64,000 bases of DNA from Acidicapsa ligni (GTDB lineage Bacteria; Acidobacteriota; Terriglobia; Terriglobales; Acidobacteriaceae), in assembly GCF_025685655.1 (NCBI RefSeq), contig NZ_JAGSYG010000001.1, forward strand, positions 1,240,001 through 1,304,000, read 5' to 3'. The first letter of the stretch is position 1. Every line of letters begins with the position of its first letter. This document shows positions 33,703 to 42,965 of the stretch, piece by piece. The position numbers were made by a program, and so were the translations under genes. A model generated the notes under the pieces. The model did no database searches and had not been told where the DNA came from. It saw only the letters and a program-made list of their open reading frames with translations.

Positions 33703-35703
33703 CTATGCTTTGCCGAGCAGTGACTTTGCCTGGGCAGCCACGTTTTCAGCGGTGAAGCCGAGTTCCTTCAGAACCGTACCTCCCGGTGCGGATGCACCGA
33801 AGCGATCCAGACCGATGACTGCGCCCTTGGATCCGGCAAGATACTTCCACCAGCCGAGAGTCGCACCGGCTTCGATAGCTACCTTGGGTACGCCAGGCAG
33901 CAGAATCGAGTCGCGATACTGAGGGGTCTGCTCTTCAAAGATCTTCCAGCTGGGCAGCGAAACAACACGAGCCGCGATGCCTGCCTCAGCAAGCAGCTTG
34001 GCGCCGTCGATGGCCTGCCAGACTTCCGCACCGGTGCCGATCAGCACCACCTCGGGCTTCTCGACGTCGTGGACAACGTAGCCGCCCTTGCTGACGCCTG
34101 CGTAGGCATCGATGACATTCGGGTCGAGAATGGGGAGATCCTGCCGGGACAGGGCCATGAACGACGGATGATTGCGCTCTATCGCCAGACGCCAGGCGGC
34201 AGCGGTTTCATTGGCATCCGCAGGGCGGAAGTCAGTGAAGCCTGGAACGACGCGCAGGGCCATCAGGTGCTCGATGGGCTCGTGGGTCGGACCATCTTCG
34301 CCGACTGCGATCGAGTCATGCGTATAGATGAAGAGGGAATGCGTCTGCATGAGAGAAGCCAAACGCAGGGCCGGCTTGCAGTAATCGCTGAAGACGAAGA
34401 AGGTCGAGCCGAAGGGGATCAATCCACCGTGCGCGGCGATGCCGTTGACAGCCGCCGACATGGCGAACTCACGAACACCCCAGAACACATTGCGTCCGGT
34501 CGGATCGACGTGGAAGCTGGGGCTGTCCTTGAAGATGGTCTTGGTCGAGGCGGTCAGATCGGCCGCGCCGCCAAAGAGCTCGGGGACGGTCTTTTCCAGC
34601 GCATTCAGGACTGCTCCACCGGCATTGCGGGTGGCCTGCGGCTTGCCTGCAGGGAAGCTCGGAATGGCCTTTTCCCAGCCAGCCTTGCGCTCGTTCTTCT
34701 GGGTGCGCACAAACTCGGCGGCGAGCTCGGGATGAGCTGTTTTGTAACCTTCAAAGAGCTTGTTCCATTCCGCTTCGAACTCCGCGCCATTATCTACCGC
34801 TTTGCGCCAGTTCTTCAACGCTTCGTCAGGAAGGTAGAAGCTCTGATCCTCAGGGAAGCCATAGAACTTCTTGGTGGCCGCAGTCGCTTCCGCGCCAAGC
34901 GCTTCGCCATGCACCTTGTTGGTACCGGCCTTGGGGCTGCCGTAGCCGATGATGGTGCGTACGCCGATGAGCGTAGGCTTGCTGGGTTCAGCCTGACCGG
35001 CCTTGACGGCTTCTTCAAGCGCGACCAGATCGTTGCCGTCGCTAACGCGCAGAACCTGCCATCCATAGGCCTCGAAGCGCGCATAGACATTCTCAGAGAA
35101 GCTGAGCTCGGTCGGGCCGTCGAGGGAGATGAGGTTGTCGTCGTAGAAGAAGATCAGCTTGCCCAGGCCCAGTGTTCCAGCCAGGGAAGCTGCTTCATGC
35201 GAAACACCTTCCATCATGTCGCCATCGCCCATGATTCCGTAGGTGTGGTGATTCACGATCTCAAAGCCGGGCTGGTTGTACAGGGCGCCCAGGTGCTTCT
35301 CGGCAATTGCCAATCCAACGGACATCGCAAAACCCTGACCCAGCGGTCCGGTCGTCACTTCAATGCCGTCCGTGTGGTGATATTCCGGGTGACCGGGGGT
35401 CTTCGATCCCCACTGGCGGAAGCTCTTCAGGTCGTCCAGCGAAAGCTTGTATCCCGCGAGAAACAGGGTCGAGTAGATCAGAGCCGAGGCGTGGCCATTC
35501 GAAAGCACAAAACGGTCGCGATCAGCCCACTTGGAGTTCGATGGATTGTGCTTCATCAGCTTGTGAAAAAGCAGATACGTAATCGGCGAGCAGGCGAGAG
35601 GTGCTCCGGGATGGCCGCTCTTGGCTTTTTCTACGGCATCGACAGCCAGCAGGCGCAGGGTATCGATCGACAGTTGATCCAGATCAGTAGGGAGTGGTGA
35701 CAT
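33703..35703 (-). CDS. tkt: Transketolase
   Basis: The 666-residue enzyme transfers two-carbon units between sugar phosphates using thiamine diphosphate. It has the N-terminal HPGAPLACSPI, the ThDP motif GDGDMMEGVSHEAASLAG leading to DDN, VRTIIGYGSP, and the pyrimidine-domain segments FWGVREFAMSAAVNGIA and THDSIAVGEDGPTHEPIEHL. Length fits the two-domain transketolases. With rpiB, gnd and zwf it completes a near-complete pentose phosphate cluster. Ribulose-phosphate epimerase and transaldolase are not here. Confidence 0.96.
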   Translation of the reverse strand: MSPLPTDLDQLSIDTLRLLAVDAVEKAKSGHPGAPLACSPITYLLFHKLMKHNPSNSKWADRDRFVLSNGHASALIYSTLFLAGYKLSLDDLKSFRQWGSKTPGHPEYHHTDGIEVTTGPLGQGFAMSVGLAIAEKHLGALYNQPGFEIVNHHTYGIMGDGDMMEGVSHEAASLAGTLGLGKLIFFYDDNLISLDGPTELSFSENVYARFEAYGWQVLRVSDGNDLVALEEAVKAGQAEPSKPTLIGVRTIIGYGSPKAGTNKVHGEALGAEATAATKKFYGFPEDQSFYLPDEALKNWRKAVDNGAEFEAEWNKLFEGYKTAHPELAAEFVRTQKNERKAGWEKAIPSFPAGKPQATRNAGGAVLNALEKTVPELFGGAADLTASTKTIFKDSPSFHVDPTGRNVFWGVREFAMSAAVNGIAAHGGLIPFGSTFFVFSDYCKPALRLASLMQTHSLFIYTHDSIAVGEDGPTHEPIEHLMALRVVPGFTDFRPADANETAAAWRLAIERNHPSFMALSRQDLPILDPNVIDAYAGVSKGGYVVHDVEKPEVVLIGTGAEVWQAIDGAKLLAEAGIAARVVSLPSWKIFEEQTPQYRDSILLPGVPKVAIEAGATLGWWKYLAGSKGAVIGLDRFGASAPGGTVLKELGFTAENVAAQAKSLLGKA

Positions 35704-35864
35704 AAGCTTGGGTGTTCCTTTCCTTTGAACAAAGTACGGTTACTGCGAATCGCGGAAGTAATGCGCGAGATGAGGAAGGCGTCAGCGAATCGGGCTCAGT
35801 TGGCATAACCCTCTGCCGGTCTGATGCAGGTTTACCGTCCCTGGCGTCCTGAAACTCTCTGTTT

Positions 35865-38444
35865 TCAACCCTCGATTCGAATCTCATAGTTATGACCGAG
35901 CCAGCGGCTTTCATCTGGCCAGAAGAAAGTTAATGATAGCCCAGTAGGGGTTTCTCCTTGAACTGGGGTGATATCCGCGGCGAATCCGGAGGACCCTAAA
36001 GCGCGGCTATTCGTGGAGTTTGTCGTCTTCCAGCCATCGGCAGACCAGACCAGGGAAAACCGGCGATCGTCGAGTACGCGCAGCGTGTCATGTGCGTCGA
36101 TTGCCTGAATAGGCCTGCGCTGGCTGAAGATCTCGATGTTGTGGTGACGGCCAACACCCTTGGAGGATGTGCGCGGGTGCTCATGCTCCGATTTATAGCG
36201 GCCATAGCGCTGGTAGACAGGCTCGATTCGGTCGAAAACCAGGCCGTCGGTCGCAGAACGAAGCAGCTTGAGGTACTCCGCATGAGCCCAGACCAGCGGA
36301 CAGGCCGAGCCGGCAGGTCCGCCAAATTTGAGGTGAACTTCCAGGCGGTCGGCGGCGTCCCAAACCTGCTCCGGAAGCATGTTTCCGGCAGTTGCGTACC
36401 CCTCGTAGGTCTTGATCAGGCTGCTGATGTCCCGGCCTGCAGCCAGCTCGTAGTGAGCGCGCTCTCCGGTAAGCAGCGGCCATACGCGGCCCTGGCCGTA
36501 GGAGAGGTAAGGACCACCGTCCGAGCCCTGCCCATAGCCATCCCAGTTGTATCGCAGCCATCCTGGACCCTGCGGCAGATCGCGCTTGAGTACCGCGTCT
36601 ACGACCTTGAGCGAATCGACCATCAGCGGATCGTCTGCGTTACGGATGCCGTACCGGACCAGTTCTAGGAAGCCGGCGTCGATGATCTCGCGGGCCTCAA
36701 AGTCGTATCGGGTTCCCGGTGGCCGGTTGTTGAGATGAATTCGCTCCGTGCCAGGGCCCTCTTCCATGTACGCCTCGCCTGACTCCGGCGGACGGATGCG
36801 CATGTAGTGGCGCTTCACTTCGGGCAGCAGGACTCCGTCGTTTGTGACCGTCCAGTCCTCCAGGTGAGACTCGATCCAGTCGGCAAACTGTTCCAGAAAC
36901 TCGCTCAGTTCAGCGGACTGGCGGCTGCGAACAATCTCCGCAGCGCAGATGAGGCCTCCGATGACCGCAGCCAGCGTGGACGGCGAATAGCCGCTGTTTT
37001 CTTCCCAGCGCTCCTGGTGGGTAATGGGTGCATTGCGGACGAGGAATCCAGCGGCGCGTTCGACAAACGGGAAAACGTCCCAGCTGCCGAGACCGCCCGC
37101 CTTCCATAGACGCCAGGTCAAAATCAGGGGAAAGGCGACCTCGTCGAGCTGAACGCCGGTCCAATACGGGCGGCCGTCGATCCAGAAGTTCTGCGCAAAG
37201 CTGCCATCCGGCCGCTGCGTACAGGCCAGGTAGACAAGAGCGCGGCGAGCGGTATCGACACGGCCACAGGCCAGCAGGGCCGTCGCGGTCTGCACCATAT
37301 CGCGCGTCCAGACCAGGTGGTATCCACCCAGGTCATCGTCGCCTTTGGACTGTCCCCAGGGAATGGAGGCCGACGCCACAAACGCGCCGGAGTAGGTCTT
37401 GTCTTCGTGGGCCAGCAGGATGTTGTGGCTGGTCTGCATCAGCAGGCCACGGTCGCCGGATTTGGCGGCAAGCCGATAAGGACTGGCGGCGCGCTGCCAC
37501 TGCTCTAGGAAACGGGCAGAATTCTGCGCGAAAGGCACCGAAAGAGCGCCGACGGTCTTGGAAAGAGCAGAGTGATAGCTGTCGCCGATTCCTATGCCGA
37601 TTGTGAAATCCCGGTTGCCGCGTAGGTCGAGTTCGCCGGTAAGCGCCAGATTGCCGTTGGTCGCCGAGCCGAACTGCCAATCCATGCGGAAGTCCTCGAT
37701 GAGATCGCGCCAGCCATCGCTGGCCCCGGCAAATCCACAACTGACCCGCGAAAACCCGCAATCGGCGGACATAGCCAAAGCCCATTGCGCCTTCCAGGCC
37801 AGCAACATCTTTTGCCCGGCAACATCCACGGCGCGGGCGGAGTTGCCGCCGCCTCCGCCATCCATGTGCGGCGCAAGCAGGGCATAGACGCGCAATTTAT
37901 CCAGGAACTCTTCGCTGCCGTTGGGACCGGCCTCTATGCGCACATGCATCAGCACCACGCTATGATGCGGGTCGCAGATGATCTCTTTCACCAACTGGTA
38001 GCGGCCCTGTACGTCCTTGTTGGTGTAGCGGACTCCCAGCGCTTCAGGGTGGATGTACTCAAAGCTGGGGATCAGATCGCGCTTTTCCTCGTGAATGAAG
38101 CTCTCCCCGTCGGTGATCAGCAGGCCCAGGTCGCGGGTCTGCGGATGATCGATCGTCGGATGGTAGATCTCATTCAGAATGCCGTGTGAGACGGTAAACC
38201 AGACACGGCTTGAGGCGGAGTAAGCGGTTCCGACGGCGTCCTTAACGCTGGAAGTCCAGCGGGGCGTCATGCCGGGCGAGCCGAATGCCTCACCCTGCTG
38301 ATGGAGCCATCGGTAAAGAGATTCCTGCGGCGTTGCCTGGGACGCTTCCTGTATCAAGACGAGACCCCTATGTCTTTCTGTTGTAGCCTGCTGAATGGAA
38401 CGGCTGCCCGAACGAACGATGAAATTCACAGCATTTAAATCCAC
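35865..38444 (-). CDS. GH15 glucoamylase (glucan 1,4-alpha-glucosidase)
   Basis: This 859-residue protein has an N-terminal beta-sandwich and a C-terminal (alpha/alpha)6 barrel typical of bacterial glucoamylases. Catalytic segments are TRDMVQTATALLACG, the general-acid region ERWEENSGYSPSTLAAV and the general-base region MLPEQVWD; WLRYNWDGYGQ also marks the family. Such enzymes release beta-D-glucose from starch, glycogen or dextrin ends. There is no clear signal peptide, so an intracellular role, for example glycogen or maltodextrin use, is likely. The GTG start at 38444 is uncertain. It heads the glucose/pentose-phosphate cluster and supplies the substrate of glucokinase. Confidence 0.9.
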   Translation of the reverse strand: MDLNAVNFIVRSGSRSIQQATTERHRGLVLIQEASQATPQESLYRWLHQQGEAFGSPGMTPRWTSSVKDAVGTAYSASSRVWFTVSHGILNEIYHPTIDHPQTRDLGLLITDGESFIHEEKRDLIPSFEYIHPEALGVRYTNKDVQGRYQLVKEIICDPHHSVVLMHVRIEAGPNGSEEFLDKLRVYALLAPHMDGGGGGNSARAVDVAGQKMLLAWKAQWALAMSADCGFSRVSCGFAGASDGWRDLIEDFRMDWQFGSATNGNLALTGELDLRGNRDFTIGIGIGDSYHSALSKTVGALSVPFAQNSARFLEQWQRAASPYRLAAKSGDRGLLMQTSHNILLAHEDKTYSGAFVASASIPWGQSKGDDDLGGYHLVWTRDMVQTATALLACGRVDTARRALVYLACTQRPDGSFAQNFWIDGRPYWTGVQLDEVAFPLILTWRLWKAGGLGSWDVFPFVERAAGFLVRNAPITHQERWEENSGYSPSTLAAVIGGLICAAEIVRSRQSAELSEFLEQFADWIESHLEDWTVTNDGVLLPEVKRHYMRIRPPESGEAYMEEGPGTERIHLNNRPPGTRYDFEAREIIDAGFLELVRYGIRNADDPLMVDSLKVVDAVLKRDLPQGPGWLRYNWDGYGQGSDGGPYLSYGQGRVWPLLTGERAHYELAAGRDISSLIKTYEGYATAGNMLPEQVWDAADRLEVHLKFGGPAGSACPLVWAHAEYLKLLRSATDGLVFDRIEPVYQRYGRYKSEHEHPRTSSKGVGRHHNIEIFSQRRPIQAIDAHDTLRVLDDRRFSLVWSADGWKTTNSTNSRALGSSGFAADITPVQGETPTGLSLTFFWPDESRWLGHNYEIRIEG

Positions 38445-38723
38445 CGCCCGGAATCTTCACTGATCCTTTCACTGATCCTTCAGATGAGCGAAAGCGGCCA
38501 GAAGTTCCGTTGAACTAGATAGTACCTTTCTGGTGCATCGATGCATCTATCGAATAGCATCTTTGGCGCGGATGGCAAAAGCGTAATCCGCGAAAACCGC
38601 CGAATTTTCCGGCAGCGACGGAATGGAAGATGGCAGTCGTGCCATTAATTCCCGGTTACCGTGCCGGACAAGACAACTCAGTCACAACCCCGGACAGTAC
38701 AATTCTAGTGAGGAGAGACACCC
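38445..38723 (+). promoter_or_regulatory. Intergenic promoter region of superoxide dismutase
   Basis: This 279-bp gap separates the divergent glucoamylase and superoxide dismutase genes. It contains a tandem direct repeat of ACTGATCCTT (38459-38468 and 38471-38480), the perfect 12-bp palindrome TGCATCGATGCA (38534-38545) and a -10 box TACAAT (38698-38703) 20 bp before the superoxide dismutase ATG. A ribosome site GAGGAGAG follows the -10 box. No clear -35 box is seen. Confidence 0.5.
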
Positions 38724-39347
38724 ATGGCTTACGAACTAGCACCACTTCCTTATGACTACGCCGCTCTCGAACCTTTTATCGATGCGGAAACGATGAAATT
38801 TCATCACGACAAGCATCACCAGGCCTACATCAACAACGTAAACGCCGCTCTCGCCAACCATCCTGACCTGGCAGCTAAGTCTGTAGACGACCTGATCAAG
38901 GATCTGGCTTCAGTTCCCGAAGAGATCAAGGGCGCAGTTCGCAACAATGGCGGCGGTCACTCCAACCACACCTTTTTCTGGCGCATCATGGGGCCCGTCG
39001 GTACCGAGGGCGTTGGCGGCGAGCCGACCGGAGCCATCGCGGAGCAGATCAAGGCCGATTTTGGCGACTTTGAGACCCTCAAGAAGCTCTTCAACGAAGC
39101 TGGAGCCAAGCAGTTCGGTTCCGGTTGGGCATGGCTCATCTTCGTCGACGGCAAGCTCAAGGTAACCAGCACGCCGAACCAGGATTCCCCTCTGTCTCAG
39201 GGACATTACCCCATCCTCGGCAACGACGTCTGGGAGCATGCGTACTACCTCAAGTACCAGAATCTGCGTCCCAAGTACCTCGAGAACTGGTGGAATGTAG
39301 TGAACTGGACGGAAGCCAACAAGCGCTTTGCCACGGCAAAGAAGTAG
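38724..39347 (+). CDS. Superoxide dismutase, Fe/Mn family
   Basis: The 207-residue enzyme dismutates superoxide. All four metal ligands are visible: H27 ([13 protein letters not shown]), H82 ([10 protein letters not shown]), D168 and H172 ([11 protein letters not shown]). The glutamine in NQDSP and the glycine before H82 are the pattern of manganese-type enzymes, so Mn or cambialistic use is more likely than Fe. No signal peptide is present, so it acts in the cytoplasm. It is monocistronic, with a TACAAT promoter. Confidence 0.95.
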   Translation: MAYELAPLPYDYAALEPFIDAETMKFHHDKHHQAYINNVNAALANHPDLAAKSVDDLIKDLASVPEEIKGAVRNNGGGHSNHTFFWRIMGPVGTEGVGGEPTGAIAEQIKADFGDFETLKKLFNEAGAKQFGSGWAWLIFVDGKLKVTSTPNQDSPLSQGHYPILGNDVWEHAYYLKYQNLRPKYLENWWNVVNWTEANKRFATAKK

Positions 39348-39517
39348 TTCGCAGCAGGAACCAGCGATCAGGGAATAGAAGCCCGTTTTCTGATCCGGCA
39401 GAAATTTGGTGGGGGTGGGCATGATTCAACTGCTCATCCCCATTTTGCCGTCAAACCGAATGCAGAAACGCAACCCTTTCTCTCGATCCGGGTTCACAGT
39501 TATAGGAGTTACAGCAC

Positions 39518-40342
39518 ATGTGCGTACATAAAAAAGTTACCCAGGTGGGACGAGCAATGCTGATGGTCACGGCCGGACTGATGGCTGCGGGCTTGTTGGC
39601 AGCCCAGCTTCATGCCCAGAGCTTTATTCTCAGCCAGAATGGCAAATCGGTCGGTAAGGCAAACCTGTCTCTGAAGCAGGCTGCCGGCGGCTTCGATGCC
39701 TCGTCTGAAGTCAAAATCGACATGCCCGACCTGAAGTACAACTTCTCCAATAAGCAGATATTGGACGGCAGCTACCACTTGCGCTCCTCCGAGTTAAAGG
39801 GGTCCGTGAACGGGACTTCCGCGATGGTTACCACCATTCAGCAGGGCACACAGTTTTTGATGAAGATCAATGCCAACGGCCAGGCGACCAACACGCCGCT
39901 GACCTTCCATCCGCAGTCCGTGCTGTATCCCGACTTTGATCCAGGCGCGCTGCAACTCATGCTGTATCTCGGAGCCGCCAGAAACAACCGCGACATCTGG
40001 GCCATCATCCCCAAGCAGGCCGGTTCCATCTCGGCGCTCCGAATTGCTACGGACGCCGACCGTCAGGGAACTCTGGACGGCGTTCAGATTCCTGTGCATC
40101 ACTTCACCGTGACGCTTGACACCACGAAAGCCGAAGTCTTCTCCAGCCCCCGCAATGAGCTTCTGCAAGCCGAGTGGAGCGATGAAGGATTCGCGATTGT
40201 GCGCGACGGATTTAAACTGACGCCACCCGCGCGGCCAAGCGCGCCGCCTCCGGCACCGGCTCAACCGCCAGCGGGTCAACAGGGCCAACAAGCGCAGCCA
40301 AATGGCCAGGCTCCGCAGCAAGCTCCGCAACCGCAGCAGTAA
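39518..40342 (+). CDS. Secreted DUF6263-like protein with Pro/Gln-rich tail
   Basis: The 274-residue protein has a signal peptide (MLMVTAGLMAAGLLAAQLHAQS) and a beta-rich domain of about 190 residues. It ends in a low-complexity tail from about residue 235, rich in Pro, Ala and Gln (PPAPAQPPAGQQGQQAQPNG). I do not recognise a firm family; length and repetitive strand patterns (GKSVGKANLSLKQ, LRSSELKGSVNG) suggest a periplasmic beta-sandwich or beta-helix. AGGAG precedes the ATG. It converges on the flavoprotein gene, stops 3 bp apart. Confidence 0.7.
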   Translation: MCVHKKVTQVGRAMLMVTAGLMAAGLLAAQLHAQSFILSQNGKSVGKANLSLKQAAGGFDASSEVKIDMPDLKYNFSNKQILDGSYHLRSSELKGSVNGTSAMVTTIQQGTQFLMKINANGQATNTPLTFHPQSVLYPDFDPGALQLMLYLGAARNNRDIWAIIPKQAGSISALRIATDADRQGTLDGVQIPVHHFTVTLDTTKAEVFSSPRNELLQAEWSDEGFAIVRDGFKLTPPARPSAPPPAPAQPPAGQQGQQAQPNGQAPQQAPQPQQ

Positions 40343-40345
40343 GTG

Positions 40346-41521
40346 CTAAACAGCACGCCCCGCTGCGACCGCTGACGACCACGCCCACTGGAAGTTGAAG
40401 CCTCCAAGGTGGCCCGTCACATCCACAACTTCACCGATGAAGAAGAGGCCCGGGATATCCCGGGCTTCCATCGTTTTGGCCTGTAGATGGCGGGTATCGA
40501 TGCCGCCCGTTGTCACTTCAGCCTTGGCAAAACCCTCAGTCCCAACAGGATTGAAAGGCCAATGGTGCAGGGCGCGTTCACCCGCCTCAATCGCAGCGTT
40601 AGACCAGCCTGCAGGCGCGGCAACATTGGCGAGATGTTCGGCGAGACGCTGCGGCAAATGTTCGCGCAGTGCCTGCCTGAGAATCGCCCCATCGCGACGC
40701 GTCCCAAACAGCGGCGTAAGGATGGACTGCTCCGGCGCAAGATCGACGTGAATAGGCTGCCCCGGCTGCCAGTACGAAGAGATTTGCAGGATGGCCGGAC
40801 CGCTCAGTCCGCGATGCGTAACGAGCAGCTTTTCAACAAAAGTAGTTTTTGCCGATGGCGTGCTCACACGCACCAGGGTTGAAACGCCTGCAAGCTGCGT
40901 CCATTCAGCCTCAACGCCGCCGAGCAGCACCGGCACCAGCGCCGGACGCGGAGCGACCACCGACATGCCAAACTGTTGCGCGAGTTCATAGCCAAAACCA
41001 GTCGCACCCAGTTTGGGGATAGAGAGCCCACCGGTTGCGATCACCAGCGATTCGCATTGGAACTCGCCCCTGGCAGATGCAATGCGAAAACCACTGCTGT
41101 TCTTTTCAACGCGAATGCTATGCGCATCCGGAACGTGTTCCACCTTGCCGCGTTCGCACTCCGCCAGCAGCAGGTTAAGAATCGCATGTGCGGAGTGATC
41201 GCAAAACAACTGGCCCAGAGTCTTCTCATGATAGGGAATGTTGTATTTGTGGACCAGTTCGAGGAAGTGGCTGGCCGTGTAGAGCGCCAATGCGGACTTG
41301 GCGAAGTGCGGATTGCCGGACAAAAAGCGGTTGGGCTCGCAGTGAATGTTGGTGAAGTTGCAGCGCCCTCCGCCGGAGATGAGAATCTTGCGCCCCGGCA
41401 GGCCGCCGTGATCCAGCAGGGCAACGTGACGGCCGCGCTGACCGGCGACCGAGGCACACATCAGGCCCGCTGCTCCTGCGCCGATGACGATTACGTCGTA
41501 TTTCTGAATGGAAGCACTCAC
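40346..41521 (-). CDS. HI0933/YhiN family FAD-dependent oxidoreductase
   Basis: The 391-residue flavoprotein starts with the FAD-binding VIVIGAGAAGLMCASVAGQRG and continues with LISGGGRCNFTNIH, the HI0933 family mark. ESLVIATGGLSIPKLGATGFGYELA and the terminal FFIGEVVDVTGHLGGFNFQWAWSSAVAAG complete the pattern. The reaction is unknown; members resemble BaiN-type bile-acid reductases, but acidobacterial substrates are unknown. Its ATG overlaps the stop of the cca gene by ATGA, so the two are coupled. Confidence 0.9.
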   Translation of the reverse strand: MSASIQKYDVIVIGAGAAGLMCASVAGQRGRHVALLDHGGLPGRKILISGGGRCNFTNIHCEPNRFLSGNPHFAKSALALYTASHFLELVHKYNIPYHEKTLGQLFCDHSAHAILNLLLAECERGKVEHVPDAHSIRVEKNSSGFRIASARGEFQCESLVIATGGLSIPKLGATGFGYELAQQFGMSVVAPRPALVPVLLGGVEAEWTQLAGVSTLVRVSTPSAKTTFVEKLLVTHRGLSGPAILQISSYWQPGQPIHVDLAPEQSILTPLFGTRRDGAILRQALREHLPQRLAEHLANVAAPAGWSNAAIEAGERALHHWPFNPVGTEGFAKAEVTTGGIDTRHLQAKTMEARDIPGLFFIGEVVDVTGHLGGFNFQWAWSSAVAAGRAV

Positions 41522-42909
41522 GCGTTGACCGCGTTTTCAGAGAGCGGAAAATTCGCGCGAACCAACGTCATTGCCTCTTCCTGTGTATGGATAGACCCTT
41601 CGAGCTGGGCCTCTTCAACCGCATGCAAAATGGTTTTAAACGCTGTTCCCGGGCGGTAGCCTGCGGCGATCAGTTCTCGCCCGGTAAGCAGCGGAGCGGG
41701 GCTCACTTCCTCAGGAGGAATGGCCTCGTAGCGCTCCTTCGCGAAGTTATAGTGATCGAGATTACCGCTGCTGGCGAGGCAATCCATGCGATGCAGCGCG
41801 AGATGTTCGGGAAAGTCTTCGAGGCGAAAAAAGCGCTTGAGCGTAGACGCCTTCATGCGAGGCGTATCGGCAAAGCGCATGTGATTCTGGATGAGAGCGA
41901 GGATCTGCGCCGTCTCATCCTTGGAGAAGCGCAGGCGTCTGCATATCTCTGCACCTATGCGAACGCCAACCTCGACGTGTCCGTTGAAACGAATGCGATC
42001 CTGCGGGTTAGCTGGCGGCTGATAGGTCGCAGGCTTGCCGATGTCATGCAGTAAAGCGCCCCAGGCCAGGGTCATCGAGCATCCCGCCTCAAGCTGATCA
42101 AGCAGCATCAACGTATGAATCCAACAATCGCCCTCGGGATGATATTGCGGCGGCTGCGCAACGCCTTTCAGCCTGGAAGCCTCAGGCAACACGTGGATGA
42201 GCAGGCCTGTCGCGTCAAGCAGTTCAAAAGCGCGGCGGGCGTGGCCTTCTGTCAACATGCGCGTCAGTTCTTCACGCACGCGCTCAAGGCTGACGCCCGC
42301 GACCTTGTGCGCCAGCGAACGAATTGCAGCCTGCGTCCGTGGATCGATTTCAAACTTAAAACGCGCGGCAAAACGCACGGCGCGCAACATGCGCAGATGA
42401 TCTTCTTCAAAGCGCCGCTCAGGCTGCCCAATGGCGCGGAGTACGCCAGCATCGAGATCGGCAATACCGCCAACGTAATCCAGAACAGCAGCGCGCAGGT
42501 CTGCATTCGCTGCTACTTTCTCCGGATTAAGCAACAGTCCGTTGATGGTGAAGTCGCGACGCTGAACGTCCTCTTCCGCGCTGGTGGTGTATCGAACAGC
42601 ATCCGGACGACGGCCATCGGAGTAAGCTCCGTCATGCCGGAAGGTAGCAACCTCGGTTACAACAGACTGCCCATCAACTTCATCTGCGACCAGCACGACG
42701 CCGAAGTGAGCGCCAACCGAAAAGGTGCGCGGAAAGAGATCCAGCACAACATCCGGCGTAGCCGACGTAGCCGCGTCATAGTCTTTGGGCTCTCGGCCCA
42801 GCAGTAGATCGCGAACGCAGCCTCCGGCAAGATAGGCCTGGTGGCCCTCCTCATGCAATTTGCGCAGGATAGCCCGTGCAGCAGCGAATTGTGGATTGAT
42901 GGGCAACAT
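41518..42909 (-). CDS. CCA-adding tRNA nucleotidyltransferase family protein with HD domain
   Basis: The 463-residue protein belongs to the class II nucleotidyltransferases: AYLAGGCVRDLLLGREPKDYDAATSA (catalytic acidic pair D-Y-D), followed by RRDFTINGLLLNPE and RMLRAVRFAARFKFEIDP. An HD phosphohydrolase domain follows, with GALLHDIGKPATY. Such enzymes add or repair the CCA end of tRNAs; some members are poly(A) polymerases, so the exact activity is not certain. It diverges from tsaD (56 bp between starts). Confidence 0.9.
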   Translation of the reverse strand: MLPINPQFAAARAILRKLHEEGHQAYLAGGCVRDLLLGREPKDYDAATSATPDVVLDLFPRTFSVGAHFGVVLVADEVDGQSVVTEVATFRHDGAYSDGRRPDAVRYTTSAEEDVQRRDFTINGLLLNPEKVAANADLRAAVLDYVGGIADLDAGVLRAIGQPERRFEEDHLRMLRAVRFAARFKFEIDPRTQAAIRSLAHKVAGVSLERVREELTRMLTEGHARRAFELLDATGLLIHVLPEASRLKGVAQPPQYHPEGDCWIHTLMLLDQLEAGCSMTLAWGALLHDIGKPATYQPPANPQDRIRFNGHVEVGVRIGAEICRRLRFSKDETAQILALIQNHMRFADTPRMKASTLKRFFRLEDFPEHLALHRMDCLASSGNLDHYNFAKERYEAIPPEEVSPAPLLTGRELIAAGYRPGTAFKTILHAVEEAQLEGSIHTQEEAMTLVRANFPLSENAVNA

Positions 42910-42953
42910 AACGGCTGTTTCTTAGGTTACAGCGAGCGAGTGTTCGCGGTCGC

Positions 42954-42959
42954 TACACT
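42954..42959 (+). promoter_or_regulatory. -10 box immediately before tsaD (leaderless candidate)
   Basis: TACACT ends 6 nt before the tsaD ATG, so transcription would start at or within a base or two of the start codon. No ribosome site lies between. No clear -35 box is seen. Confidence 0.4.
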
Positions 42960-42965
42960 AGAAGA

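Noticed and set aside
34069..35700. A 543-codon open frame on the plus strand opposite transketolase
   Set aside because: It lies wholly antisense to a well-conserved gene and arises from GC-rich codon bias; no ribosome site and no recognisable protein features.
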